Shown: one piece after another, positions 31,785 to 41,239 of the stretch | How the letters are laid out: the number at the start of each line of letters is the position of its first letter | Position numbering within the stretch: the stretch's first letter is position 1 | Source: Ligustrum vulgare | Taxonomy: Eukaryota; Streptophyta; Magnoliopsida; Lamiales; Oleaceae | Assembly (NCBI GenBank): GCA_963555705.1 | Contig: OY743179.1 | Coordinates: forward strand, 20,654,692-20,718,691 | Length of the DNA stretch: 64,000 bases | Direction of reading: 5' to 3' | Translations under genes and position numbers: made by a program | The notes under the pieces: model-generated | Seen by the model: only the letters and a program-made list of their open reading frames with translations | Databases searched by the model: none | What the model was told of the DNA's origin: nothing

Positions 31785-32186
31785 GATTTAATTCAATACT
31801 TTTTATTATGTTCATATTTTTTAATCTTTTAAGTTCTTCTAAAAATGCTCTATATTGTGATAATTTCTCAAAAGATTTAGGATGTTCTTTCTTAGTTATA
31901 TATATCATAATGTTATTCCATCTAAAACTTCATCTTCTATATCTTCGTATTCTTCTATAATTTTATGAACCGTATTTATATTTTTTGTTGTTTTAACAAA
32001 ATTAAATTCTATTCTATTTAAGATAGCATAGTCAATATCTTTGTATATTTCTTTTAATTTAAATTGTCCAACAGAATGTATATTTTTAGATTTTTCAACC
32101 ATAGTTAATAAAAATGAAATTTCTTTATTTTCTAAATATAATTTATGATCGTAGTTATTAGAAGTTGATGCTTGTGAAGTATCCAT
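31785..32186 (-). CDS. Pararetroviral small ORF, unknown function
   Basis: ATG at 32184-32186 (MDTSQASTSNN). An acidic end is reached at 31905 (GITL) where a stop interrupts, and similar charged coding continues to about 31781. It begins 3 nt after the stop of the preceding ORF, which is compact viral spacing. Family not recognised. Confidence 0.45.
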
Positions 32187-32189
32187 AGA

Positions 32190-32411
32190 TTATTGGGTTG
32201 GTAAATTATTATACAAAATCTTCTGGTATAAATCCATTCTTTGATCTAGTATAATACAATAATCTGCAATATATTGTTTGTATTTTTCTAAAAGTTTATT
32301 ATATTCTTCAGAAGATATGTTTTCATTTTCCATTTGATGTTTAATATCTTCCATTTTATCTTTCAGTTTTTCTAAAAGGTTATCAAGTCCTTCGATTGTA
32401 TATCCTGACAT
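32190..32411 (-). CDS. Pararetroviral small ORF, tandem paralogue 2
   Basis: 73 residues starting MSGYTIEGLDNLLEKL, rich in Glu/Lys and probably helical or coiled-coil. The ATG immediately follows the TAA of the upstream ORF (32412-32414). It is a clear paralogue of the ORF at 32412-32630: both start xGYTIxGLDNLLEK and share the SSExY and YxQYIxDY spacing. Function unknown. Confidence 0.5.
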   Translation of the reverse strand: MSGYTIEGLDNLLEKLKDKMEDIKHQMENENISSEEYNKLLEKYKQYIADYCIILDQRMDLYQKILYNNLPTQ

Positions 32412-32630
32412 TTAAGTTTGTAATGTATTTGTCATAATTTTATTTTCTAATTCCATTTTGAGCTGTAATATATCAGAATAATCTATAATATACTGATCAT
32501 AATTTTCTGAAAGTATATAATATTGTTCAGATGATTCATCCATATCTATAAAATGAGATATAATGTTATCTATTTTTTTCATTATTTTTTCTAACAAATT
32601 ATCTAATCCTTTAATAGTATATCCAGGCAT
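32412..32630 (-). CDS. Pararetroviral small ORF, tandem paralogue 1
   Basis: 72 residues from the internal ATG at 32628-32630 (MPGYTIKGLDNLLEK). This start is preferred over the upstream in-frame one because it aligns with the next ORF's start. The frame is intact. The pair looks like an in-virus tandem gene duplication. Function unknown. Confidence 0.5.
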   Translation of the reverse strand: MPGYTIKGLDNLLEKIMKKIDNIISHFIDMDESSEQYYILSENYDQYIIDYSDILQLKMELENKIMTNTLQT

Positions 32631-32669
32631 TATAAACACAGAGATAAATAACTTATAAATTTTCAAGTA

Positions 32670-33068
32670 ATTTTTCAAATTCTATCAATGTTTGAGAATT
32701 GATAATATCTATGCCAGCCATGATATCTATACTTGGTTCAAATGGTATATTATATTTTGAAATATTTTTCTTTCTCTTTTCTAATTTATCAATTATATCT
32801 TGAATATCATGTATCATTATAGATCTTACAGTTCCTCTAGCAAAGTTTTCTATTAAATTTTCTTTAAAACTTTTTAATATCTCTTGTGATGCGTAGAGTT
32901 GCTCTTGGTATCATATTTTATCAATTTCATTTTCATATTCAATACATTTTTTACTTTTCATATTCTTTTTAACTTTATATGGACCTCTCTTAGTTCTGGA
33001 TTTTTTCATGATATAATTACTTTCATTCATGATAGTAAGATTTTCAAAAACTTGTAAAGAAAGATTCA
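32670..33068 (-). pseudogene. Interrupted pararetroviral coding region
   Basis: A charged, Lys/Glu-rich coding-like stretch (KKSRTKRGPYKVKKNMKSKK, IHDIQDIIDKLEKRKK) with at least one in-frame stop near 32910. It lies between ORFs of the same strand. Unrecognised. Confidence 0.35.
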
Positions 33069-33398
33069 TCATCTTCCATCACTGTCATAATCTATTACAG
33101 GATCATGATCATTATTACTACTAAACACATATCCTAAATATAATTCATTATTTATTTCAGTGTTATCACTATCAAGCCAAAAATAAATAATTGGTTTTGT
33201 AATTTCTAATCCTAATATTCTTTTTAATTTTGGAAAGATAGCTAACAAACATGGCATATAGACATGATATAACTTTTTTATTTCATTATTTGGTCTAGTA
33301 AACTGTTTATGCATATATAAAGGTTCAATTATACTATGATACTCGTCATTATAAGGACTGTTTTGATAATTAAATTTAACAATTATGAATTCTGTCAT
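33069..33398 (-). CDS. First ORF after the pararetroviral leader, unknown function
   Basis: 109 residues starting MTEFIIVKFNYQNSPYNDEY, with hydrophobic patches and an acidic C-terminus (DHDPVIDYDSDGR). It is the first sizeable ORF downstream of the TATA box and leader. The product is not recognised. Confidence 0.45.
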   Translation of the reverse strand: MTEFIIVKFNYQNSPYNDEYHSIIEPLYMHKQFTRPNNEIKKLYHVYMPCLLAIFPKLKRILGLEITKPIIYFWLDSDNTEINNELYLGYVFSSNNDHDPVIDYDSDGR

Positions 33399-33399
33399 G

Positions 33400-33850
33400 T
33401 TAAAAGCTCTTCTTCCTCCTAATTCCGTAATGATAGATATATTAAAAATACTAATCTTTTTTCCTGTTCTCAGAACCTTTGTATTTTCCTTCTATTGTTA
33501 GTGAACTTCAGGCTTATAGGTTTCTGCTCCACACCCTCCAATGGCTTCCTGCCTTCACGGGTTATTAGCTAAACCTGGATGCCTCACTGTATAACTCTTT
33601 AGATGAAAAATATTTTAGGACAGAGTGTAGGGAGTTTTCTTAATAATATATCTTCTTTTTGGAAATAGGATTTAGAAGACAAGAATTTAGAAACTCAACA
33701 TAATTTGATAAGCAGATTGTGATTTTATTGATAATATGAAGATTGAAACATGATTGGTATAAGAATTTTTTCAAGACAGAAAATTTCTTGGCTTTCTCAT
33801 AAACTGAGTGCTCAAGTGAGTTCTGTCTTTCAATTATCCCGGAGGTCTCT
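33400..33850 (-). promoter_or_regulatory. Pararetroviral leader with polyadenylation signal
   Basis: Non-coding on the minus strand. An AATAAA at 33724-33729 lies about 100 nt downstream of the expected start, as in the terminally redundant RNAs of caulimovirids. Self-complementary GC-richer words around 33500-33570 could support a leader hairpin. Confidence 0.5.
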
Positions 33851-33857
33851 ATTTATA
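33849..33857 (-). promoter_or_regulatory. Pararetroviral TATA box
   Basis: TATAAATAG on the minus strand, followed by GAGACC and a CA/A-rich start region. Upstream (33860-33990) repeated 'gatgtaa' words, two being 'tgatgtaatt' and 'tgatgtaagc', resemble as-1/TGACG-type elements of caulimovirid 35S promoters. It sits in the only long gap between minus-strand coding regions. Confidence 0.6.
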
Positions 33858-34164
33858 ATATTACATTGGACACAATTACATCACTGCTTACATCATCGAC
33901 CTAACAATTTCACAGCTTTTATCATCTAAGGACACACATGTCCCTCTATTTTTTATTACATCACATGACCTTTACATTATAGAGACACTTATCCTTCTAT
34001 TTTTTGGTCTTGACATGGCCCCTACATTGTTCTGCATTGTTGCATTAAAGTAGATATATTAAACAGCTTCCACTTGTCCATCAATTCCATTGGCATGTAA
34101 AGCAGATTCATCAAGTGGCTTCCACCAGTCCATCAATTCCTTTGGCATGTGGGGCAATTCCTAG

Positions 34165-35076
34165 CTATGCACGCTTCTTACAAAGTGGCAAAGCTTCCAT
34201 GGATTTGATGAGTGTCAAATTTGTTGATGTATTCTTGCAAGATTGTTGACTTTTCTTTTCCTCCATTAGTGAGTAGGGTCCATCCATTATACTGGCATAT
34301 GCATTTGAATTTTTTCTCATACAGGTTTTTGGCAATGTTGTGGAGAACTTTAATTCCCAACACCCTTCGGGATCTAAACCATGATCTTGTAATGTTTGGT
34401 ACTGGCTTGGTATTTTTTCCAACTTCAATTTGAAAATTTCGAGCAACATACCCAATCGTAATAATATGCTCAGCAGGATAATATATCATTCCATCAATTT
34501 CAGGACTAATTGAATAAAATTTTAAATATATGGGTCTTCCTTGGGCAAACTTTGAATTTATCCTTCTAGTAAATCATCAAATTTTTTGATTTCTTTCAGA
34601 TCTTTTCCTGGATAGATAAGATCCAAAAATCCATAATCAGCTGCCATTTTTGTCATGACGGGATCTCCTCCCTGAGTAACGATCAATCGTGGGTATACAT
34701 GGTCTCCAAACGAAATTTAATAAAAATCACATTCTTGAACTTCATATATAACTTCGACGGTAGTTTTATATTCGTTTTCTTTTGGTAAAAAAGGGGAATC
34801 ATCTTCCTCTTCAGCACGAATTTTGACTACCTTTGTATGTTCATCTTTGGCATTGATTGTGATTTTTCAAGGACTGGCTTCATTTATAACAACTTTTTTG
34901 GGACTTGGTTCATCTCTTTTAATCGTTGGTCCACCACTGCTTCCAGAAGATGTACCTGTTTCTATTTTTGATATAACAAGTTTGGTAATTAACGATTCAA
35001 ACTGCGATTCAATCTCAATTATATTATCGCTCAATTCTTTAGTATAATTGTGATGAAATGTTGAGATTTCCATCAA
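34165..35076 (-). pseudogene. Transactivator/inclusion-body-like region
   Basis: Downstream of RNase H, in the position of caulimovirid ORF VI. Open pieces at 35076-34867 (Ser/Gly-rich linker, KRDEPSPKK) and 34489-34165 (IYYPAEHIITIGYVARN, then VLGIKVLHNIAKNLYEKK) are separated by frame breaks. Assignment as a transactivator rests on position and composition only. Confidence 0.35.
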
Positions 35077-35194
35077 TTGCTTGAAACTTCCTTGGAGAGT
35101 TTCTACAAGTTATTCAATTCCAAGTTTTATATCTTCAGCTTCCTCTGTGAGAAAGTTCATTAGCTTTTTGGCGTCTATCAATGATTTTTTGATA

Positions 35195-35640
35195 TTATCC
35201 ATCTACAAATTCAATATTCCTGCTTAAAAAGTCCGCAAGATAATTATTGACACATTTAATATGAACTATATCAAAATTATAAAATGCCAAATAGGCTTGC
35301 CATCTATGGAGCCTTCTATATTGAGGTTCTGGTGGTAACTTATTTTTTACTAAACCTGCAACTTGAGAATTATCAGTTTCAACAATGAATTTCTTAGATA
35401 ATAAAAACAATGAAAACTTCTTTATTCCTCTGATGATTGCTAACAATTCTTTCTCATGGATAGCATAATTTATTTCTGCTTGGTTAAACGTTCCACTTGA
35501 GTATCTACAAATTTCATTAAGATATGTTTTTAATATTGCTGCCCAATACTTATCCGAGACATTGATATTAACTATCAGATTATCTTTTTCATATGATAAT
35601 CTTAATTTTGGCAAATTTTTACATTCTTCTTTTAGTGATT
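35195..35640 (-). pseudogene. Pararetroviral RNase H
   Basis: 139-residue open piece with SDKYWAAILKT, CRYSSGTF, INYAIHEKELLAIIRGIKKF, the DNSQ strand and a C-terminal YLADFLSR. These are the four acidic-site regions of retroviral-type RNase H as found in caulimovirids. The first acidic position reads Asn (INVSDKYW), so activity is doubtful. Follows the reverse transcriptase after a frame break. Confidence 0.75.
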
Positions 35641-35699
35641 TGACAATTTCTGTGTGTTCATCACTCCATCATTTGGTATTTATTTTTCTGAGTAAAATT

Positions 35700-36621
35700 T
35701 TAATTTTATGTCTCTTTTTTTATAGATTTTCAATAAATCCTTCTGCATAATTTAAACATCCTAAAAATTTTTGTATTTGTTCTTTTGATTCTAATTTGTC
35801 TGGAAAACTTTCTCTCTTCTTAAATATATGGGTTTGTAATTTTATCCCTCTTTTATCTATTGATAATTCAAGAAAATCAATTTCTTGTTTTTCTATTATA
35901 GCTTTATTTTTTGAAAGAACAATTCCTTCTTTTTTGCATTCATTTATAAATTTCATTAAATGGTTTCTATGTACTTCTCTATTGTTAGAACATATTAATA
36001 TATCATCCACATAGACGATTAAGAATTCATTAAATTTTCTAAATATGTTGTCCATTCTTCTTTGATATATTTGTGATGCATTTTTTAAACCAAATGGCAT
36101 AACCATCCATTCATACTTACCTTGGGGTGTTGCCAAAATCCTTATTTGCAATCAAATTTAGAATAATATTGTTTTCGTTTTGCAAGATTTATTAGTATCT
36201 CTTTATTTGGTAAAAAGTATCCATCAAATTTAGTATATTTCTTTAATTCTTTATAATTTATTACCATTCTAGCTTTTCCTCTTTTTTGTTCAGAATGTTT
36301 TATGACCATGAAGGCTGGACTATTATGGGGTCCATTACTAGGTCTGATTAATTTTTGGTTAAGTAATTCTATTATTTAAGTTTTAAATTCTTGTGCATCT
36401 TGTATGATATACATCATTCGTCTAACTCTTATAATAACATTTTCTGTTAATTCTATTTTAACTTTTGGATGATGTGGTTTCCAAAATAATAATGGATTCT
36501 CTCCACAAATTTTTTCTAGTTGGTCAATGATTTTTTCCATGTTTGTTTGTATGTTCGTTTTTAAGACTTTTTTATACATTATTCTTTTATTTAATTTTGT
36601 GTAATTGGTTTTTTCTCCCAT
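35700..36621 (-). pseudogene. Pararetroviral reverse transcriptase
   Basis: The 5' piece at 36376-36621 (KPHHPKVKIELTEN) and the palm at 35720-36151 contain WMVMPFGLKNASQIYQRRMD, the catalytic YVDDILICS, and LSIDKRGIKL followed by the thumb/connection start (FPDKLESKEQIQKFLGCLNY). Between them, fingers motifs (GPHNSPAFMV, ARMVINYKELKKYT) are present in other frames, showing frameshifts or stops near 36375 and 36160. YVDD rather than YADD fits pararetroviral and gypsy RTs. The absence of a downstream integrase separates it from gypsy. Confidence 0.8.
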
Positions 36622-36639
36622 TTATCACCACGCTGTGTT

Positions 36640-37330
36640 GGCTGAACTCTGTAAGGTCTAAATTCTCTTGATATTTTTAGTAAATGTCAGCAAGGTGTTT
36701 GTAACATTATCATGTAATTATTTTGTTTATATTATTGAAATTGTTGTATAAAGTCATTTCCTAATAATATATCACATTCTAATTTGTTATAACTATATAT
36801 CTTGTTCACAACTATTTGTTTACTTCCTATTATTATCTCGATTTTATCAGCACTGTTAATTATTTGGGTACTTTCTCCTGTAACTCCTGTTATTTTTATT
36901 CTCCCATCAGTATTCCATGATTTTATTAAGAAATTCTTAAATATTGTTATATCACTTCATGTGTCTATTAATGCACATGTTGTTATATTTGCTTCAACAA
37001 TAGTAACTTGAATATAAATAGCTAATGGAAAACTTATTTGGTTATTCATTTATTCAGTTTTTCTGCATAGTATAGTTTGACCATTATGAGTTATATATAA
37101 TCCTTCACGTTTTATACTATAATCTTCTAGTCCATCTAGGAAACTCATTCCTAATAATACATGAGGATTTACCATACTATTATCTACATGACATGGTAAT
37201 AAGAGATTTATTCCTCCTATTTTTATTGGTACTTTAACTTCAAGTTCAGTTATATGTATTTGTCCATCAAAATTTATATATCTATACGGATCAGTTCTAT
37301 GAGATATTAGTCCTTTATTTCTGTTTGAAG
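36640..37330 (-). pseudogene. Pararetroviral aspartic protease
   Basis: Coding-like sequence continues from the movement protein towards RT. A TTCALID strand leads into the catalytic DTG, but the Gly codon is TGA (36957-36959), so the frame stops exactly at the active site. Downstream, ITGVTGES and ILLGNDFI match the flap and the second hydrophobic motif of retropepsins. A second copy of an LLG-type motif (HVLLGMSFLDGL) occurs about 100 residues earlier. Confidence 0.65.
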
Positions 37331-38320
37331 CTATATGACATTCACTAGCTTCCGTGTCATTAGTATATTTGATCCTTTTATATGTTCTATTCCATTGAAA
37401 TATTCACCTTCTATTTTCATATTTCCAGCATTTCTATTAAGTTTTATTTCTCTTGTATTACTAGTTTCTCCTAATTGTTTTCTATTAGGTAAACTCGCTG
37501 ATCTTCTAATTAATCTGCTATCTTCAAATGTTATATTATTATTAAGGTATTCTTCTTCTCTTAACTCTATAATTTCTGGTTTATTTTTTGTTATAGTAAG
37601 TTCATAGTTTCTTAGAACTAAACTTATTTGTTTATCTGGTTCCACAGCTTTACCAAAATCTTTGCATTCTTTATGAATTTCAATATATGGTTTTTTAGAA
37701 TAAATGTTTTCATAATTAGAATTAGTAAATGTGTATAATGCTCTGTATTCTATAGTCATAATTTTATCTCCTGGTTCCATTATATCATCTTTATGTAATT
37801 TGAAATGTAGTCCTAAAACTTCATTAAAATTTCTATCTTTTAATGATATACAATATTTTGGGTAACATGTAAATATTAGTTTCTTATATGCTAGATTTCC
37901 TTCTACTGTTCCTAAATGACTGTCTTTTAAATTTATAATTCTTCCATCATGTAAACTTACAGTCAAAGGCGAATCTAATCCTTCTCTAAACAGGGATTTA
38001 AACATTATTTGGATACCTGCTAAGTAAACATATTGAATCTTTTCACTTTGTTTTCTATCGATCTTTGTTAATAATTCTGTAACCGTATTTTTTGTTAAAA
38101 AATTTAATTTGTGTGTTCCTTGAGTGGTTCTAACATCTATTGCTCTTTCAATTTTATGATATTCATTTATTGCTACTTTTTCTCTTTTCCATATTCTGTC
38201 TAATATTTTCCATTTTCCTATTTTCAAATCTAAAGATAATTTTTGTATTTTTCTGAACTTATTATTATCAAATGTTATTTTTAATCCATAACCTTCTATT
38301 CCTTCATATTCTTGTTTATC
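37331..38320 (-). pseudogene. Pararetroviral 30K-type movement protein
   Basis: About 300 open residues (37331-38227), with coding character extending to about 38320. The frame has no ATG at its 5' end; the apparent first codon is TTG, so it was probably made by fusion with the capsid frame or lost its start. Core features of caulimovirid movement proteins are visible: ERAIDVRTTQGT, QYVYLAGIQIMFKSLFREG, PLTVSLHDGRI, LGTVEGNLAYKKLIFTCYPK, then SLKDRNFNEVLGLHFKL. These form the tubule through plasmodesmata in exogenous relatives. It directly follows the capsid gene, an order unlike badnaviruses. Confidence 0.75.
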
Positions 38321-38329
38321 TATGTTCTT

Positions 38330-39670
38330 ATTTGTTTCTATTTATTTATTCTGATCCTGATTCATTGCTTTCTGAATATGTTTCACTTATATAGACTTCT
38401 TGATCACAGTATTCTTCAATATCAGATATTTCACTTAGTTCGCTTTCTATTTCTAGATATTCTTTTTGTTACAATCAGGGCTTATATGTCACATTTCTTC
38501 ACAATTCCAACATTTGCATTGGCTTTTGTCTTTCTTATAAGTCCTATTTTTCTGTTTTTTATTTGGATTATATTTTCTTTTATAATATCTTCTCTTAGGT
38601 TTTATATATCTTTTCTTAAAATTTCTGAATTTTTTTAACTTTCTATTTTTATATTTTCTTTTATTATTATTATTTTTTCTTCTTTCAGGGTTACATTCCC
38701 ATTGGGTATGTTTTTCCATATTTTCACAACATATTCTAGTTAATTTTTCTGATTTCTTTAATAACTGTTTTTGTTGACATATATATGTTAATCTTTCAAA
38801 TATGAATTTTATTCTTGATTCTAATGTTCTAGGTGTTCCAGGGTTATCTATAATAAATTTTGCAAATTCTATTTTAAAGTATATTCCCCATGAACCTGAT
38901 AATTTATTGTAATAAATATCTCTATATACTTCTTGATTTTCATTACTATAGAATTGGACATAATAGTATTCTTTAAATTCACAGGTGTATTCTTTGATTT
39001 TACACATATCACATATTGTTAAATTTATTAATCTCACTCTTGCATTATCATTTTCTCTAATTGATTCTGTTTCAGCATTACTTATCCAATTCTCTCCTAA
39101 AAATTCATCCACAATATAATCTACTAACTTTTCTATTCCTTTTTTATCTGATTTTATTAGTTCTGTTTGTACATTTCTTCTTATTAATGCTTTTGTATCA
39201 CCGCTTATTCATTCCCACCAATTTCTAACATGTCCTTCAAAAGATGCTACTAAAAAATTTATCATTCCATCAGTATTCTCCCATGTATCATCTTTATTGT
39301 AGAAAAAGAATAGTATCATTGAATCTGTCCAAGTTAATAAAGCTTTTTTAATATCTATTTTACAATCCAGGTCTAATTTTGTTCCTCCATGATTAATGGG
39401 TTTATCATAATTATTATTTGGTTTAAATCTATCTTTATATTTATTTCCTCTAGGTGGTTGTCTATCTATGATTCTATCATAATATTGTCGGTGTGGTTTA
39501 CTATATAAGGGTGCATAACTTTCATCTGAATCTGATAATTCTTGTTTGGAAGTTCCTGTTGGAGCTGGGTTAGCTGCTCCTCTAATATTCATTAAAATTT
39601 GGTATTCATTAAAATTTTCTATACTTAACTGGTCAAAATTTTCTATAAGCAAATCTAATTTTTCATTCAT
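38330..39670 (-). pseudogene. Pararetroviral capsid protein with zinc knuckle
   Basis: N-terminal piece 39209-39670 (start ATG overlapping the upstream ORF's stop by 8 nt) carries an acidic SDSDESYAPLYS segment, a basic/proline linker and ALLTWTDSMILF through FEGHVRNWWE, the conserved capsid core. A TGA then splits it. The second piece 38489-39112 continues with LVDYIVDEF-type capsid helices, CDMCKIKEYTCEFKEYYY, a strongly basic Arg/Lys tract, and the first half of a CCHC knuckle (CKCWNCEEM), where a TGA replaces the next codon. The His and last Cys are encoded just after the stop. An acidic tail (EIESELSEISDIEEYCDQE) runs to about 38345, as in caulimovirid capsids. Confidence 0.7.
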
Positions 39671-39880
39671 TTTTGTCTTGTTCTTCTTCAGTTTTTTCTT
39701 CAGCTTTTAATTTTCCTAAAGTTTTTTCTATAAATTTTTGTAATTCTAATTCTTCTTCTAGTATTTTTGGTAATATGTTTCTCCTAAATTCATCATCCAT
39801 ACTTCCTACTTCTATTATAATTTTTTCTTGTTCAAAGTGTTTCATTCCTATTCTTAGTATTTCTTTTTCTATGAGTATTT
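39663..39880 (-). CDS. Pararetroviral small acidic ORF upstream of capsid
   Basis: Open piece of 60 residues rich in Glu/Lys (LPKILEEELELQKFIEKTL), probably a coiled coil. Its stop overlaps the capsid start (AATGAATG). It may be the end of a longer ORF that also covers 39884-40111. Confidence 0.4.
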
Positions 39881-39883
39881 TGT

Positions 39884-40111
39884 CTATTTTCTTATCTTTG
39901 CTTTTACTATTTTTTTTTTTAATTCTCTAATCTCTAGTTTTAGTATATTTATATCATTTCTTACTTCTTTTAATTCATTTTTTACTTCTTGTACATCACT
40001 TATTAATGATTTTATTAATATTTTTAGATCTTCAATATATTCACGTATCGACATTTTATACTCTTGGTTTTTGAGTTTTTTGTATCTTAAATAGTCTGTC
40101 ATATATATCAT
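39884..40111 (-). CDS. Pararetroviral coiled-coil ORF
   Basis: 75 residues from MIYMTDYLRYKK; the C-terminal half is a heptad-rich helix (VQEVKNELKEVRNDINILKL). Small coiled-coil proteins (virion-associated or aphid-transmission-factor-like) occur in this part of caulimovirid genomes. Exact homology is not shown. Confidence 0.4.
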   Translation of the reverse strand: MIYMTDYLRYKKLKNQEYKMSIREYIEDLKILIKSLISDVQEVKNELKEVRNDINILKLEIRELKKKIVKAKIRK

Positions 40112-40256
40112 GTATTTTTATTTCTAGATTTTTGATTCTTTCTTGTATTGATATGATTATTTCATTTTCATTCTTTCTTATTTTTTCATTTAACCTATCT
40201 ATTTTTTCTATAATTATTCCAATTTTATCTTGATTAATTAATTCTTCTGATTTTCT

Positions 40257-40625
40257 TTAAAATTCTTTTAAGATTTTTTCATCTATATTTTTAACTTCTC
40301 CTATCATTTCTTTTAATTCTTTAAATTGTATTGTTAGTTTATTTTGAATATTTTGTAATTTTTCTTTGATATTCATGTCCTGTATATTTAATTGTTGTAA
40401 TTCTTCGATAGCTAATTTATCTTGTAAATTTATGTTTTTATATGTTTGCCATAAAAAGGCACTTATCCAATTTAATTGCATGTTAAGAAATTCATCAGAT
40501 TCTCCCCATGAGCTTAATGGTTGAAACATAGTTGTATTAGCTCCTTTTATTTGGTATGATCCTACTGGTAAATTGATATTTTTTATTATCTGTTTTTTAA
40601 ATTTTATTTCTGAAAATTCTGTCAT
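40257..40625 (-). CDS. Pararetroviral ORF, unknown (possible virion-associated protein)
   Basis: 122 residues from MTEFSEIKFKK. The N-terminal part has KGANTTMFQPLSSWGESDEF and LNWISAFLWQTYKNINL, which recalls the badnavirus/tungrovirus ORF I type start. The C-terminal half is helical (KEKLQNIQNKLTIQFKELKE). The ATG overlaps the upstream frame's stop as TAATGA, implying coupled or leaky translation. Confidence 0.5.
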   Translation of the reverse strand: MTEFSEIKFKKQIIKNINLPVGSYQIKGANTTMFQPLSSWGESDEFLNMQLNWISAFLWQTYKNINLQDKLAIEELQQLNIQDMNIKEKLQNIQNKLTIQFKELKEMIGEVKNIDEKILKEF

Positions 40626-40948
40626 TAATTCCTTCCTTTAATATGTTCGATTTCTAAGATAAGTTCTGTTTCATATTTTGCTTCTTTATAATTCATTAAT
40701 TGATATTCACAATATTCTTCTATTGATCGAATCATTGATTTTCTATGATATATTCTATAATATTTTAGATAGTCTTCCAATGTATTTGTTTCATCATATT
40801 TTTCTTTTCTAGTTTTTCTTTGTCTTCTAAAATTGTTTGAATTTTTGGTAATTTCATTAAATTTCTTCTTTGTTCTACAATTAAATCTAATTTTTCATTT
40901 GTTTCTATGTCTAGATATCTAACTAATTGAGGATATGCTCTATGATAA
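40626..40948 (-). pseudogene. Interrupted pararetroviral coding region
   Basis: Coding-like sequence in shifting frames (YPQLVRYLDIETNEKLDL, RSIEEYCEYQLMNYKEAKYE) between two ORFs. At least two frame breaks. Probably the C-terminal part of the ORF starting at 41224. Confidence 0.4.
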
Positions 40949-41224
40949 TCAATTTCTATAATCTTTATATAACTCTTCTAGTATATCTTTGTGGATTAAA
41001 TCTAATATTTCGTTTATGATAAAATCTTCTTTTATTATATCGAAATTTATTAGATCATAAATTTCTCTTCTTATATCTTTATCTAAATATTTTAAAGTGT
41101 TCAAGATTTCTATTTTATAATTATCGGGTAGCATTAATGTATGCATAATTATAAATCTTGTTGTATATATTATATATTCATTTTTATTTTTTTTCATATA
41201 ATATTTATATTTTAGATCTGCCAT
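40949..41224 (-). CDS. First ORF after the pararetroviral primer site
   Basis: 91 residues starting at the ATG 41222-41224 (MADLKYKYYMKK), which overlaps the end of the primer-binding site region. An in-frame open stretch extends upstream to 41317 but includes non-coding PBS sequence, so the later ATG is chosen. Charged, Ile/Lys/Asp-rich, no recognisable domain. Confidence 0.5.
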   Translation of the reverse strand: MADLKYKYYMKKNKNEYIIYTTRFIIMHTLMLPDNYKIEILNTLKYLDKDIRREIYDLINFDIIKEDFIINEILDLIHKDILEELYKDYRN

Positions 41225-41227
41225 ATG

Positions 41228-41239
41228 GCTCTGATACCA
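41228..41239 (-). promoter_or_regulatory. Pararetroviral tRNA-Met primer-binding site
   Basis: TGGTATCAGAGC on the minus strand, complementary to the 3' end of initiator tRNA-Met, the conserved origin (position 1) of caulimovirid genomes. It lies at the 5' end of the minus-strand gene order, not between the TATA promoter and the ORFs that follow that promoter. Confidence 0.85.

Noticed and set aside
39673..39930. Plus-strand frames inside the pararetroviral region (also 38312-38638, 36802-37011, 35796-36014)
   Set aside because: Shadows of the minus-strand coding regions, Ser/Phe/Ile-rich as expected for antisense of Lys/Glu-rich proteins.
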